NCBI RefSeq assembly: GCF_042646125.1
Contig: NZ_JBHRSW010000018.1
Span: forward strand, 139,197-203,196
DNA: 64,000 bases
Source: Glaciecola flavus
Lineage (GTDB): Bacteria; Pseudomonadota; Gammaproteobacteria; Enterobacterales; Alteromonadaceae
Direction: 5' to 3'
The translations under genes and the position numbers were made by a program. The notes beneath the pieces were generated by a model, which saw only the letters and a list, made by a program, of their open reading frames with translations, made no database searches and was not told the origin of the DNA. Positions 8,029 through 17,606 of this stretch are shown in pieces (the first letter of the stretch is position 1; each line of letters begins with the position of its first letter).

Positions 8029-10064
8029 TGAAATATTCTATACTTGCAGCAGGATTGTTCAGTACTAGTATATTATCACAAGTTGTGCTTGCTCAATCCA
8101 CACAAGAACAAACAAACAACAACATCGAAGTACTCACCGTTACCGCCAATAGAACTTTAGAAGCTATTAATGGTGTAAGTGCAAGTATTACTCAGGTTTC
8201 ATCTAATGAGTTACACGCTATTAATGCACAACATATCCAACAAGCCTTATTGAGTTCGCCGAGTACTTGGATTAGCCGAGGTAATGGTCAGGAACACCTG
8301 ACTGCAATTCGATCGCCCGTACTCACCGGCGCAGGCAGTTGTGGAGCATTTTTAATGGCGCTTGATGGTATTAGTTTGCGCGCACCAGGCTTTTGCAATA
8401 CCAACCAGTTATTCGATACCAATACTGAACAAGCTGGGCGTATTGAAGTGCTCAAAGGTCCCGCGAGTACACTTTATGGCACAAATGCATTGCATGGTGT
8501 TATCAACATAATCACTCCCGAAGCTAGTTCGAGTAATAACAGTTTAGAAGCCACATTGGGCGCAAATGATTTTCTGCGTCTAGAAACAGACAATAGTTGG
8601 CAAATCGGCAGAGACGGCGACCTACGCTTACTTTTCAATATAACGGATGATGGCGGATATCAAGCAGATAGCGGTTATGATCAACAAAAACTCACTTTAA
8701 TTAGTCAAAAAAGTGTGGCGCAATGGCAAAACAAAACCGTCGTAGATATTAGTCACCTGAATCAAGAAACCGCAGGATTCGTTCAGGGCTTTGAAGTGTT
8801 CAAAGATCGAAGTGCCCGAAGAGAAAACCCTAATCCAGAGGCCTTTAGAGATGCCAGTTCGCTTCGTGCTTACAGTAATTTTAGTCTTAATGGCCTAAGT
8901 GTTACCCCATACATCCGCTGGAATAAAATGCGATTTCTACAGCATTTTTTGCCTTGGCAAGGCTTGGAAGAAAACGGGCATCATAGCCTTGGCTTACAAG
9001 CGCAATACGCCTTTTCATCATCAAATACTCAGTGGGTAAGTGGCATCGATGGTGATTTTAGCCGTGGTCATCTAAAAGAGACACAAGCACAGCCGTTTTC
9101 GCCGACTATCCCACAAGGAGAACATTACGACTACCGTGTGAATGCTAGTCGTCTAGCCGCTTATTTACAAGGAATATGGGCTTGGTCTGATTGGAAGCTC
9201 GTAATAGGTGGTCGTATTGAGAACATCCGTTACAATTACGACAACCGCCTGAGTGACGGCAGTGCTTGCGCACCTGATGTAACACTGTGCCGATTTTCTC
9301 GTCCTGCGGACAAAAAGGTATCGTTCACCTCTTTTGCTCCCTCGGCCTCTCTTAGTTACGCATTATCAAAGGCGCAAACTGTATACTTTAAGTTTTCGCA
9401 AGGTTTCAGAGCGCCGGAAGCCACCGAGTTATTTAGACTGCAAAACAACCAGACAATCACCGATTTTGATGAAGTAAAATTAGATGCCTATGAATTTGCT
9501 TGGCGCTTTACTAGCCGTCGTCACAAACTCTATGTATCTTTGTTTGACATGCGAAAGCGAGATGTCATTATTTTAAGTACTGACCGTCAAAGCATAGCTG
9601 GCGGTGACACCCGCCATCAGGGATTGGAGTTTACATGGGCCTGGGATGTCAACGACTCGCTGGCGTTAAAAAGCGCTTACACGCGACAAAAACATGAGTA
9701 CGTCAACGATATCCTCATATCTCGTGCATCCATTGCGGGAAACCGAATAGATACCGCACCCGATACTCTATTTAATACTCAACTGCAGTGGCGTTTTGAC
9801 GAAAGTAACTTTGCCACACTGTCATTCAATTTACTCGACAACTACTATTTAAACCCTGAAAATACAGCAGAATATGAAGGTCACAAATTACTTGATTTCG
9901 GGTTTCGTCACCAGATAACAAAGGCTCTGAGCATACAAGCGAATGTGTTTAACCTACTCAATGAAGATTATGCAGAGCGTGCCGATTTCGGTTTTGGCAA
10001 CTACCGTTACTTTGTTGGTCAACCCAGACGCCTATTTGTGTCTATTCGCTACAACTATGATTAA
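8028..10064 (+). CDS. TonB-dependent outer-membrane receptor
   Basis: 678 residues. A signal peptide (MKYSILAAGLFSTSILSQVV, cut near VLAQS) is followed by a TonB-box-like stretch (IEVLTVTANR), a plug domain (IEVLKGPASTLYGTNALHGV is the signature) and a 22-strand-type barrel ending in LFVSIRYNYD. It imports a scarce ligand using TonB energy. The ligand is not evident: the gene is coupled to folM and followed 49 bp later by aguA-aguB, so a polyamine- or pterin-related compound is possible but unproven. No clear Fur box is seen, as the start lies within folM. Confidence 0.9.
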   Translation: MKYSILAAGLFSTSILSQVVLAQSTQEQTNNNIEVLTVTANRTLEAINGVSASITQVSSNELHAINAQHIQQALLSSPSTWISRGNGQEHLTAIRSPVLTGAGSCGAFLMALDGISLRAPGFCNTNQLFDTNTEQAGRIEVLKGPASTLYGTNALHGVINIITPEASSSNNSLEATLGANDFLRLETDNSWQIGRDGDLRLLFNITDDGGYQADSGYDQQKLTLISQKSVAQWQNKTVVDISHLNQETAGFVQGFEVFKDRSARRENPNPEAFRDASSLRAYSNFSLNGLSVTPYIRWNKMRFLQHFLPWQGLEENGHHSLGLQAQYAFSSSNTQWVSGIDGDFSRGHLKETQAQPFSPTIPQGEHYDYRVNASRLAAYLQGIWAWSDWKLVIGGRIENIRYNYDNRLSDGSACAPDVTLCRFSRPADKKVSFTSFAPSASLSYALSKAQTVYFKFSQGFRAPEATELFRLQNNQTITDFDEVKLDAYEFAWRFTSRRHKLYVSLFDMRKRDVIILSTDRQSIAGGDTRHQGLEFTWAWDVNDSLALKSAYTRQKHEYVNDILISRASIAGNRIDTAPDTLFNTQLQWRFDESNFATLSFNLLDNYYLNPENTAEYEGHKLLDFGFRHQITKALSIQANVFNLLNEDYAERADFGFGNYRYFVGQPRRLFVSIRYNYD

Positions 10065-10077
10065 GGGCTGTTGGCCA
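10065..10077 (+). repeat. Recurring boundary motif AGGGCTGTTGGCC
   Basis: Starts immediately after the TAA stop of the TonB-dependent receptor. One of eight similar sites, all reading (A/G)GGNCTGT on the plus strand, at 4916, 4953, 10065, 12107, 23085, 26473, 29064 and 31791. Confidence 0.5.
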
Positions 10078-10113
10078 TTGCAGTCAACGGTGCTCTAAAG
10101 GGTAATACAACGA

Positions 10114-11181
10114 ATGAGAATAGCATCACCCACGCTTCCACTATATTTAATGCCGGAATGGGCAGACATTGAAGCCGTCGTCCTCGCTTGGCCGCATGCA
10201 AACTCTGACTGGTCTCCTTGGCTAGACGACGCCAGACGTACCTATGTACAATTGATCTCTTCAATTAATAGTACGGGCGCCACAGTACTACTGCTCTGTC
10301 ATGAGGACGAACTTGGTTTGGTAAAATCAATGGTACCCATGCATAGTAAAGTGCTCATTGTTGTTACGTCATACAACGATACGTGGACGAGAGACTATGT
10401 ATTTTTAACCTGTGAAAGCAGTAATGGGAATGTACCAGTTGAATTTGTTTTTAACGGGTGGGGCAATAAATTTAATGCAAATTTAGACAATCAAGTAAAT
10501 AAAACACTCGCTAGCTTGTGCCAGAATCCGTTGATTTCTTGTAACACGGTATTAGAAGGCGGTGCTATTGAAGTCGACCAAAATCACGAATTGCTAACTA
10601 CCGCTTCCTGTTTATTTAACCCCGAACGAAACGGGGACATGCCTGAACAAGCCTACAGAGACTGTTTCAAAACTTATTTGGGTAGCGAACAAACCCATAT
10701 ATTTCAACATGGTCATCTTATTGGTGACGATACCGATGGACATATCGACACGCTAGTAAGATATACCCCTTTAAGAGGCTTAGTCATACAAAGTGCTTAC
10801 AATCGTCCAACAGACCCGCACTTTGAAGGCTTGTTTAAACTAAAGCAAGAAGTGCAAAGTAAATTTCCTGACTACGTCTTATACGAGTTGCCGCTTCCAG
10901 CACTCACCAATAAGCATGGTGAACGTCTGCCCGCTTCCTATGCCAATTTCTTAATATGCAACCGGACGGTTATAGCGCCGGTTTACCAGCAAGAAGAAGA
11001 TAAAGAAGCACTTGAGGTACTTGCAAAGGCTTTTCCGAATTACAAAATCGTAGCCATTGACTGCTCTGTGCTCGTGCAACAATTTGGCAGTTTGCATTGC
11101 ATTACGATGCAAATACCGGAAAATACGCTAAGGCCTGACATCCTCTCCCAAGCTGAGCTTGGTATAAGCCAAATTCTGTGA
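10114..11181 (+). CDS. aguA: Agmatine deiminase
   Basis: 355 residues of the peptidyl-arginine-deiminase/agmatine-deiminase family, converting agmatine to N-carbamoylputrescine. Visible family motifs are MPEWADIEAVVLAWPH near the start, DTWTRDY, FNGWGNKF, EGGAIEVD, GHIDTLVRY, and the catalytic Cys at residue 329 in FGSLHCITMQIP. It is followed 27 bp later by aguB, which performs the next step, making this a two-enzyme putrescine pathway that bypasses ornithine. It probably shares a transcript with the folM-receptor pair upstream. Confidence 0.93.
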   Translation: MRIASPTLPLYLMPEWADIEAVVLAWPHANSDWSPWLDDARRTYVQLISSINSTGATVLLLCHEDELGLVKSMVPMHSKVLIVVTSYNDTWTRDYVFLTCESSNGNVPVEFVFNGWGNKFNANLDNQVNKTLASLCQNPLISCNTVLEGGAIEVDQNHELLTTASCLFNPERNGDMPEQAYRDCFKTYLGSEQTHIFQHGHLIGDDTDGHIDTLVRYTPLRGLVIQSAYNRPTDPHFEGLFKLKQEVQSKFPDYVLYELPLPALTNKHGERLPASYANFLICNRTVIAPVYQQEEDKEALEVLAKAFPNYKIVAIDCSVLVQQFGSLHCITMQIPENTLRPDILSQAELGISQIL

Positions 11182-11208
11182 GTAAAAGGTTTTTTATAGA
11201 GATCGTAT

Positions 11209-12108
11209 ATGCAAAACAACAAACATATTCTTAAAGTAGGCTTGGTTCAGGCATCAGTCAGTAGCAACGATAAACACCTCAATTGGCAGCGTTCAGCTGA
11301 GGAAGTGAGGTTATTGGCTCAGCAAGGCGTCGAATGTATCCTCTTACAAGAATTGCATTCGACGCTGTATTTTTGCCAAGAAGAAAACGTTGATACTTTT
11401 GACTTAGCCGAGCCTATTCCTGGAGAAGCTACCGCATTTTTTGGCTCACTCGCCGCCGAATGTGGGGTGGTATTGATCACGTCTTTGTTTGAAAAGAGAG
11501 CCTCAGGTCTGTACCACAACACTGCCGTAGTTTTCGATAAGAGTACCGAAATTGCCGGCATGTATAGAAAAATGCACATTCCCGATGACCCAGGCTTTTA
11601 TGAAAAATTCTATTTCACACCAGGGGACTTGGGCTTTGAGCCAATAAAAACCAGCATTGGTAACCTAGGGGTATTGGTGTGTTGGGATCAATGGTATCCC
11701 GAAGCCGCTAGACTGATGGCGATGAACGGAGCGGACATTTTATTTTACCCAACGGCAATTGGCTGGGATGAGCGAGATTCAGCTGATGAAAAGCAACGTC
11801 AACAAGGTGCATGGGAGACCATTCAGCGCGCACATGCTGTAGCGAATTCTGTCCCTGTGGTCGTAGCTAATCGTGTTGGTTTTGAAGCCTCACCAATATC
11901 GGGCGATCCCGGCATAAATTTTTGGGGTCACAGCTTTGTCGCTGGTCCTCAAGGAGAGATCCTAGCGATGGCAAGTGATGCGGAAGAAGCGCAACTCATT
12001 GTCGACATCGACATGACAAGAACAGAAGATGTAAAACGGATCTGGCCATACTTTAGAGACCGACGCATAGACGCTTACAATGAAATAAACAAGCGCTGGG
12101 GTAGCTAG
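11209..12108 (+). CDS. aguB: N-carbamoylputrescine amidase
   Basis: 299 residues of the nitrilase superfamily, hydrolysing N-carbamoylputrescine to putrescine, CO2 and ammonia. The Glu-Lys-Cys triad is visible: Glu48 in LLQELHSTLYF, Lys121 in MYRKMHIPDD and Cys158 in VLVCWDQWYPE. The motifs QELHSTLYFCQEE and FYPTAIGWDERDS are characteristic of AguB. It is the last gene of the plus-strand group, and the motif AGGGGCTGTTGC overlaps its stop codon. Confidence 0.96.
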   Translation: MQNNKHILKVGLVQASVSSNDKHLNWQRSAEEVRLLAQQGVECILLQELHSTLYFCQEENVDTFDLAEPIPGEATAFFGSLAAECGVVLITSLFEKRASGLYHNTAVVFDKSTEIAGMYRKMHIPDDPGFYEKFYFTPGDLGFEPIKTSIGNLGVLVCWDQWYPEAARLMAMNGADILFYPTAIGWDERDSADEKQRQQGAWETIQRAHAVANSVPVVVANRVGFEASPISGDPGINFWGHSFVAGPQGEILAMASDAEEAQLIVDIDMTRTEDVKRIWPYFRDRRIDAYNEINKRWGS

Positions 12109-12130
12109 GGGCTGTTGCTTTAACTCAGCG

Positions 12131-12886
12131 TTACTGACTCAACTCTTGACTATGATCTAGCGAAATATTGCCGCTAAAAGTCATACCTGCAGTTTGTGCT
12201 TTAGGGGTATTGCTTCTGCTAGTCGCAGAACCGGCAGGGATAAGCTCATTTAAGCGTTTAAAATTTGAGGCTAATTTTTTTGCCAGTTCACGGTGCTTTT
12301 CATTTAAATAGTGAAACACTTTCTGACTACCCAAACGATAAACCTGGTATCGAGGATTATCCAAATACTTTTGTGGTAAAAAGATATCTCCGACCACAAT
12401 GCCTTCTACCCTCTCGCCATCAAAAAACTTAAACAATTTACCGTGATCTGCAAACTCCACAGATTTTGAGTTTAGCAATACCTCACTATCAAAATGAGAC
12501 TGAAAATTGTAACCACTCACGCTAGCAATAGACGAAATCTTAGATGTTGAGCAAGAGATACATTGCTGTTTATCTACCACCAACACGATATTGCTTATAT
12601 AAACGGGGTAGTTAACTTTAACAAGATTTTTGTACTCTTTTGCATGAGATTCGAGCCGCAAATCAAGGCCATCGATCACACCATAGTTTGCACTAATCGC
12701 GCCCCGGGTATAAGGGAGCGTCGTAAAGACTACTGGCACATCGAGTGACTGATATGATTTGACTAGTATTTGATGTAAATCAGCATGTTGGGGATTAACC
12801 GGTGTAGTGTGAATGACGAGGTCGTCTGAGGCTAGCGCGAAGGGCACCGATAGTATAAAAAATACTATGTTTACAACAAGCCTCAT
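12131..12886 (-). CDS. Periplasmic solute-binding-like protein (family 3 type)
   Basis: 251 residues when started at ATG 12886, which gives a clean signal peptide (MRLVVNIVFFILSVPFALA). The frame extends upstream to 12964, but that would bury the signal. The layout resembles the extracellular solute-binding family 3 (DLVIHTTPVNPQHADLHQIL, TTLPYTRGAISANYGVIDG). Such stand-alone proteins are common in Alteromonadales with no transporter genes beside them, as here. A C-terminal tail rich in Ser/Thr (SATSRSNTPKAQTAGMTFSG) is unusual for the fold. The ligand is unknown. Confidence 0.55.
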   Translation of the reverse strand: MRLVVNIVFFILSVPFALASDDLVIHTTPVNPQHADLHQILVKSYQSLDVPVVFTTLPYTRGAISANYGVIDGLDLRLESHAKEYKNLVKVNYPVYISNIVLVVDKQQCISCSTSKISSIASVSGYNFQSHFDSEVLLNSKSVEFADHGKLFKFFDGERVEGIVVGDIFLPQKYLDNPRYQVYRLGSQKVFHYLNEKHRELAKKLASNFKRLNELIPAGSATSRSNTPKAQTAGMTFSGNISLDHSQELSQ

Positions 12887-13031
12887 TTTGGACACCAATT
12901 TAATTATTATTTGTATGACTCGTAATACCTTACGAGCCAAGTTGGTAAACCGTTGTCGTGACACAGCGGCACTATAGAATCTAAACTAAAACAGACATTT
13001 AGGACTGTCTACTATACATTAGTATATATTT

Positions 13032-13745
13032 TTATAACATAATGAGTTTTTTGTCGTATAGCAAGTACGTTTTTGTTGATTGTTTACAAAATAGTGTTGC
13101 TATCGCTTTATCGTCAACTGACAAACCACCTGTATAACTGCCGAAAGCAGGCATCAATAGAAGATTTTTGTCCAGTAAAAAGGACTTACCAGTGAATTTC
13201 TGTCGCGAAATATATGTCGATATCTTTGGATGAAAGTGCCCGAAAATTTGTCCTTCATGCGACTTTGGTATACAAATATCACTGGGCTCATGACACAACT
13301 CAATTGAAAATAAGGTAGTACGTTTCATACGCAAACCAAGTATATTATCTGGAATAACTGGGTCATGATTCCCCAATATCCAAATCCATTTTTTAAGCCC
13401 TGAAATCGTGCTGTTCAGAAAATTTAGGTCATTTTCATGCATGCGCTTAACAGCATTTCGGTCATGAAAGCTATCGCCCAAACAAATCACACAAGCAGGC
13501 TTGTATCTTTCGATCGCAACTTGCATTCTCACGAGTGTGTCGTGTGTATCAATAGTCGGTAGAGTGTTGCCAAACTGATTGAGAAAACTGCCTTTCTCAA
13601 GATGTAAATCGGAAATTATTAGTGTATTGCATGCAGGCCAAAAAATGATGCCATCACTGTCCAATATCAGATGTTGACCACAAAACTTTACTGGGATCGC
13701 CTTGTTCTGCTTGATTTTCAGCTCTAGTTCTTTAGCGTCAATCAC
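13032..13745 (-). CDS. PdeM-like metallophosphoesterase (ligase-associated DNA-repair family)
   Basis: 237 residues. The calcineurin-type metal-binding motifs are present in order: IISDLHLEKG, LGDSFHDR, LGNHDPV, CHEP and FGHFHPK. This order and length match the endonuclease/phosphoesterase of ligase-associated DNA-damage gene sets. It starts with GTG at 13745, and the first four bases overlap the end of the helicase gene (GTGA), so the two are translationally coupled. The ligase and exonuclease genes normally found in such sets are not adjacent. Confidence 0.85.
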   Translation of the reverse strand: MIDAKELELKIKQNKAIPVKFCGQHLILDSDGIIFWPACNTLIISDLHLEKGSFLNQFGNTLPTIDTHDTLVRMQVAIERYKPACVICLGDSFHDRNAVKRMHENDLNFLNSTISGLKKWIWILGNHDPVIPDNILGLRMKRTTLFSIELCHEPSDICIPKSHEGQIFGHFHPKISTYISRQKFTGKSFLLDKNLLLMPAFGSYTGGLSVDDKAIATLFCKQSTKTYLLYDKKLIML

Positions 13746-16204
13746 TGTACCTCACTATTTTCTAGTAGTTGTCGTATGTCTTGCATCATATCTTCTGCTT
13801 CTTTGTACAAGTTGGCTTGCTCAAGTAATGCCTGCTGCCCATTGCCTGAAATACGTTCACTACGCACACCCAATACAATAGGAATAGCAAGTGGAGAGGG
13901 TTTAGATAGACTTTTGAAGGTATATGCCCGCTCAAAGCGAATGAGGAGATTGGCAGTACGAGTAAGGTCTAGTAGTTCTCGTTCTGCCTCTTGCCGAGTG
14001 ACTTTCAACAATACGTGATCCGGGTCATATTTTTTCAATGTGTCGTAGAGCAGGTCACTAGAGAAAGTCACCTGCTTTATTGTTTTTTTGCTGCTGTGAT
14101 ATTGTTGTTCAATAAGCCCGCTTACAATGGCAACTTGCCGAAAAGCTCGCTTTAACATAGCGGCTTCTAACATCCAATTTTCTAATTCATCACCCAATAT
14201 ATCTGGCGCAAAAACTTTTGCGATGTGTTTGTGTAGGACTGGTTGAATACTAGCAATCGATAAGCCGTAGTCAGTGACTGAAAAACTCAAAGGTTTTAAT
14301 CCCATTTTTTCCATGCGTTTAGTAATCAACATGCCTAGAGTTTGGTTGGCTTTTCGTCCTTCAAACGTGTAATACAAAGTATACTCTGCCTGCCGATACG
14401 AGAACTGTTCAATAAGTACTTTATTCGAACAAGGCAACACGGAATAAGCCTGTTGTAGAGCGAGCCATTCACGCACAGTTGCTGGTAGTCGCTGCCATTG
14501 TTCAGGGGTATTTAACAAATGTCGAACAGCTTCACCTAAGTCTGTAGACAAAGGCATTTGCCCCCCAACATAACTAGGAATCTTAGGCTCTTTCGCCTTT
14601 CCTGATCTAGCCTCAACTATCAAATCTTTGATACATTCAAATTGCAAAACCTCCCCAGCAAAGTAGAAGGTGTCTCCTTTGACAAGTTGTTGCGCAAAAT
14701 ACTCCTCTACCTCACCAATTATCTTGCCTTGGTGTTTTCGCCTCAAGCGCTTAACACGCATCCGGCCAGCCTCTACAATAGTCCCGATGTTCTGGCGATG
14801 ACGGGCAATAACACGTTTATTAGCAGGCTCGTATAAATTAGGTAATATCAACTGAATTCGCTTATATCTATCGTAAGCTTTTAATGCATATCCACCGTCT
14901 TCAGTATACTCCCATAGCTTTTGAAAGCTTTCTCTTTCCAAGTGTTGATAGGGAGGTGCATTACGTATTTGCTGGTAAATTTCTTCTTGAGTGGCTTTTT
15001 GACTGCACAAACAATTTAGAATAAATTGCGGAATGATGTCTAGCGACCCATCCAGGGCTTTTTCGCCGTCTAGCTTTTCATTGTTGATTGCGTCAATTGC
15101 ACAAAGGCACTCCAATGCCTCAAATCTGTTAGCTGGTACAAGTATTGCTCTGGATGGCTTGTCAAGTGTGTGATTTGACCGACCGATACGCTGTAACAAG
15201 CGACAAATCCCTTTTGGAGCTCCGACTTGAATGACCAAATCAACATTACCCCAGTCAATTCCCAATTCTAGTGCTGAGGTAGCCACTATGGCTTTAAGCT
15301 GATTTTTTGCCATTAAGCTTTCAGCTTTTATTCTTTGTTCTTTTGATAAGGCTCCGTGATAAATAGCGATGGGTAGAGCACTGACATTTTCTTCCCATAA
15401 CAACTGAAAAATCAATTCTGCTTGGGCACGTGTATTAACAAAAACTAAACTCGTGTCTGCCTTTTCAATCTCTGCATATATTTCTTTTATCGCATATTTA
15501 GCTGTAAATCCCCCAAAGGGCATGCGACTTTTACTTCGTAGAATGGTCAGTTCAGGCTTAACTTTATTGCTTACCACTATCAATTTGCAAGGTTTACCCG
15601 TTACACCTAACCACTTTGCCAAATCGTCTGGATAGGCAACGGTAGCGGACAAACCAAAGCGAATAGCATGCGGGTTTAAAGCATGTAAGCGTGCCATTGC
15701 CAAAGCGGTAAAATCTCCCCGCTTTGTGTTCGCAAAACTATGTACTTCATCCAAAATTATGCATTTCAGCCCAGAAAAAATATTCGGTGCATCAGCGTAT
15801 GACAGCATCAACATGAGCGATTCTGGCGTTGTCAATAATATGTCAGGTGGACTTTTTCTTTGCTTTTGTCTCTGGTAAGCAGAGGTATCCCCTGTTCGCG
15901 AGGCAACTTCAATGTCTAGACCGATTTCAGAAATTGGCTGACGTAAATTTCGCTCAATGTCGTGGGTCAGGGCTTTGAGAGGAGAGATATACAATGTGTG
16001 GAGTGACTTTTTAGTCTGTTTGTCTCGTTCAGACAAATCTATGAGACTGGGTAAAAAACCTGAAAGCGTTTTACCTGCGCCTGTAGGCGCAATGAGTAAG
16101 CAGGACTCTCGGTTGGCAAAACGCGCAAGCATTTCTTTCTGATGACGCCGTATTACCCATTCCTTGCCAGCAAACCATTTTTGAAATCCACAAGGGATGA
16201 CCAT
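13742..16204 (-). CDS. Lhr-like DEXH-box helicase (ligase-associated DNA-repair family)
   Basis: 820 residues. It is an ATP-dependent superfamily 2 helicase: Walker A APTGAGKTLSG, DEVH box (ILDEVHSF), motif III FGLSATV, motif IV-VI elements VFVNTRAQAE, YHGALSKEQR, LELGIDWG and LLQRIGRSNH, followed by the long winged-helix C-terminal part of Lhr proteins. An in-frame TTG at 16222 exists, but ATG 16204 (MVIPCGFQKWFAGK) is the likelier start. It overlaps pdeM by 4 bp and probably works with it in processing damaged DNA. Confidence 0.88.
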   Translation of the reverse strand: MVIPCGFQKWFAGKEWVIRRHQKEMLARFANRESCLLIAPTGAGKTLSGFLPSLIDLSERDKQTKKSLHTLYISPLKALTHDIERNLRQPISEIGLDIEVASRTGDTSAYQRQKQRKSPPDILLTTPESLMLMLSYADAPNIFSGLKCIILDEVHSFANTKRGDFTALAMARLHALNPHAIRFGLSATVAYPDDLAKWLGVTGKPCKLIVVSNKVKPELTILRSKSRMPFGGFTAKYAIKEIYAEIEKADTSLVFVNTRAQAELIFQLLWEENVSALPIAIYHGALSKEQRIKAESLMAKNQLKAIVATSALELGIDWGNVDLVIQVGAPKGICRLLQRIGRSNHTLDKPSRAILVPANRFEALECLCAIDAINNEKLDGEKALDGSLDIIPQFILNCLCSQKATQEEIYQQIRNAPPYQHLERESFQKLWEYTEDGGYALKAYDRYKRIQLILPNLYEPANKRVIARHRQNIGTIVEAGRMRVKRLRRKHQGKIIGEVEEYFAQQLVKGDTFYFAGEVLQFECIKDLIVEARSGKAKEPKIPSYVGGQMPLSTDLGEAVRHLLNTPEQWQRLPATVREWLALQQAYSVLPCSNKVLIEQFSYRQAEYTLYYTFEGRKANQTLGMLITKRMEKMGLKPLSFSVTDYGLSIASIQPVLHKHIAKVFAPDILGDELENWMLEAAMLKRAFRQVAIVSGLIEQQYHSSKKTIKQVTFSSDLLYDTLKKYDPDHVLLKVTRQEAERELLDLTRTANLLIRFERAYTFKSLSKPSPLAIPIVLGVRSERISGNGQQALLEQANLYKEAEDMMQDIRQLLENSEVQ

Positions 16205-16324
16205 TTGTTTGCTTGTTCCCAAAATAGAATAGCTCCGCTTTGACTAATAATCTAATTCTACGCAGCATCACGAAAAACTGATCGCAACAAAAACGTCTAA
16301 AAAATTTGAATAAGTACCTACCTT

Positions 16325-17584
16325 TTAGAATAGGTGGCTGACTACCACCATACTCTGCGTTTGGGTTTGCTCTTGTTCTTGTCCAAAAAATACTCTATTT
16401 TCGACATCACTTTGATTAAGATGCCATTCAAGACCTATTTCAATGCGTTTGCTGAGGGAGTATCGCCAAGCCAGCGTTAGCGCCTGACCATCACTGTTGT
16501 TGGGATCGATCCGAACATTGTCTGTTTCATCTACGTCAAACCAGTCATAACGAGCCGATAAACGATGACTCCTGTATGCTGGAGGGCGCCAAGAAAACCC
16601 AATGAAATATGAAGAGAAGTCGGCAGATACCACGCGTTTTCCCATATCGGTTGAACCATCTAATAGCTGAAAAAACACCCGCAGTTCTTTATTTAGATTG
16701 TGTTGTAAAGCTAGGCTATGAAATTTCGTTCGCCAGCCGTACAAACGCTGCTCATTGACCACATTGGGGTCAGCTTGATTATCGTAGAAATAATATCGGA
16801 TATCTGTTTTGCGCAAATACTTAAAATGAGCACCAAGGTAGAATCCTACTCGCCCATCTAGCTCCTTAAAGGGTTCTGTCCACGCGGGGCCATTTACACC
16901 TTCTTCGCTAATGACACCGGGAATTGGCGCAAACAATATTCTATCGTGATGCAGACTTTGTCTATCGTGAAACGCAAAACCTCGCCACGGAAGAATAGTC
17001 GCTAATGTGTCATTGCCCTTGTACGCCGCGGCAATAAATTCCCAAGTCCATGGACTTTTACGCTGTCGACCGAGTGAGTACCAACTGAATTCAGCACCTG
17101 CTGTACGTAGTTCTTCTCCGTACCAACTATTGATGGCTGATTGTGTAAAAAAATAAGGCGACAACCAGCCAGCAGCGGTATTTTCCACAGAAAATTCAGG
17201 ATAAAAGAATCCAATGCGTGCTTTGTGCTTTATCTTAGATGCGGACAAGGGTTTATAAGTAACATATGCTTGGGTTATCCCTACGTTTTTTTCACCATCA
17301 GCATAGGCGTTTAAAACACTTTTGAAGGACCAGCCATTCCACGCCTTGCTTTGATATTTCAGGAAAGTTTGGGTAATGTTTACTCCGTTATCTTCTGCAC
17401 GCAGTATACCTGTTCCATTCTTTTGCCAAGTGACGGGGTCATCAGAATTAATTATTGCGGCTTCAATCCGCCCACTTATTCCTGCCGCATAGCTTTTCTG
17501 GGGTACTACAATCGCGGTAACCAGCGTGAATAAAAATGTATTGAAGCTAGCCGCGAGAATTTTACTAAATTTCACTCTGTCCAT
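16325..17584 (-). CDS. Outer-membrane beta-barrel protein (porin-like)
   Basis: 419 residues. A signal peptide (MDRVKFSKILAASFNTFLF..., cut near SYAAG) is followed by alternating amphipathic strands throughout (for example RLSARYDWFDVDE, ALTLAWRYSLSKRIEIGLEW), ending in VVSHLF with the terminal Phe needed for outer-membrane insertion. The substrate is unknown. The start is 22 bp after the end of the cupredoxin gene, so the two form an operon and may act together. Confidence 0.75.
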   Translation of the reverse strand: MDRVKFSKILAASFNTFLFTLVTAIVVPQKSYAAGISGRIEAAIINSDDPVTWQKNGTGILRAEDNGVNITQTFLKYQSKAWNGWSFKSVLNAYADGEKNVGITQAYVTYKPLSASKIKHKARIGFFYPEFSVENTAAGWLSPYFFTQSAINSWYGEELRTAGAEFSWYSLGRQRKSPWTWEFIAAAYKGNDTLATILPWRGFAFHDRQSLHHDRILFAPIPGVISEEGVNGPAWTEPFKELDGRVGFYLGAHFKYLRKTDIRYYFYDNQADPNVVNEQRLYGWRTKFHSLALQHNLNKELRVFFQLLDGSTDMGKRVVSADFSSYFIGFSWRPPAYRSHRLSARYDWFDVDETDNVRIDPNNSDGQALTLAWRYSLSKRIEIGLEWHLNQSDVENRVFFGQEQEQTQTQSMVVVSHLF

Positions 17585-17606
17585 TTACTCACCACTTGCC
17601 AGCCAC

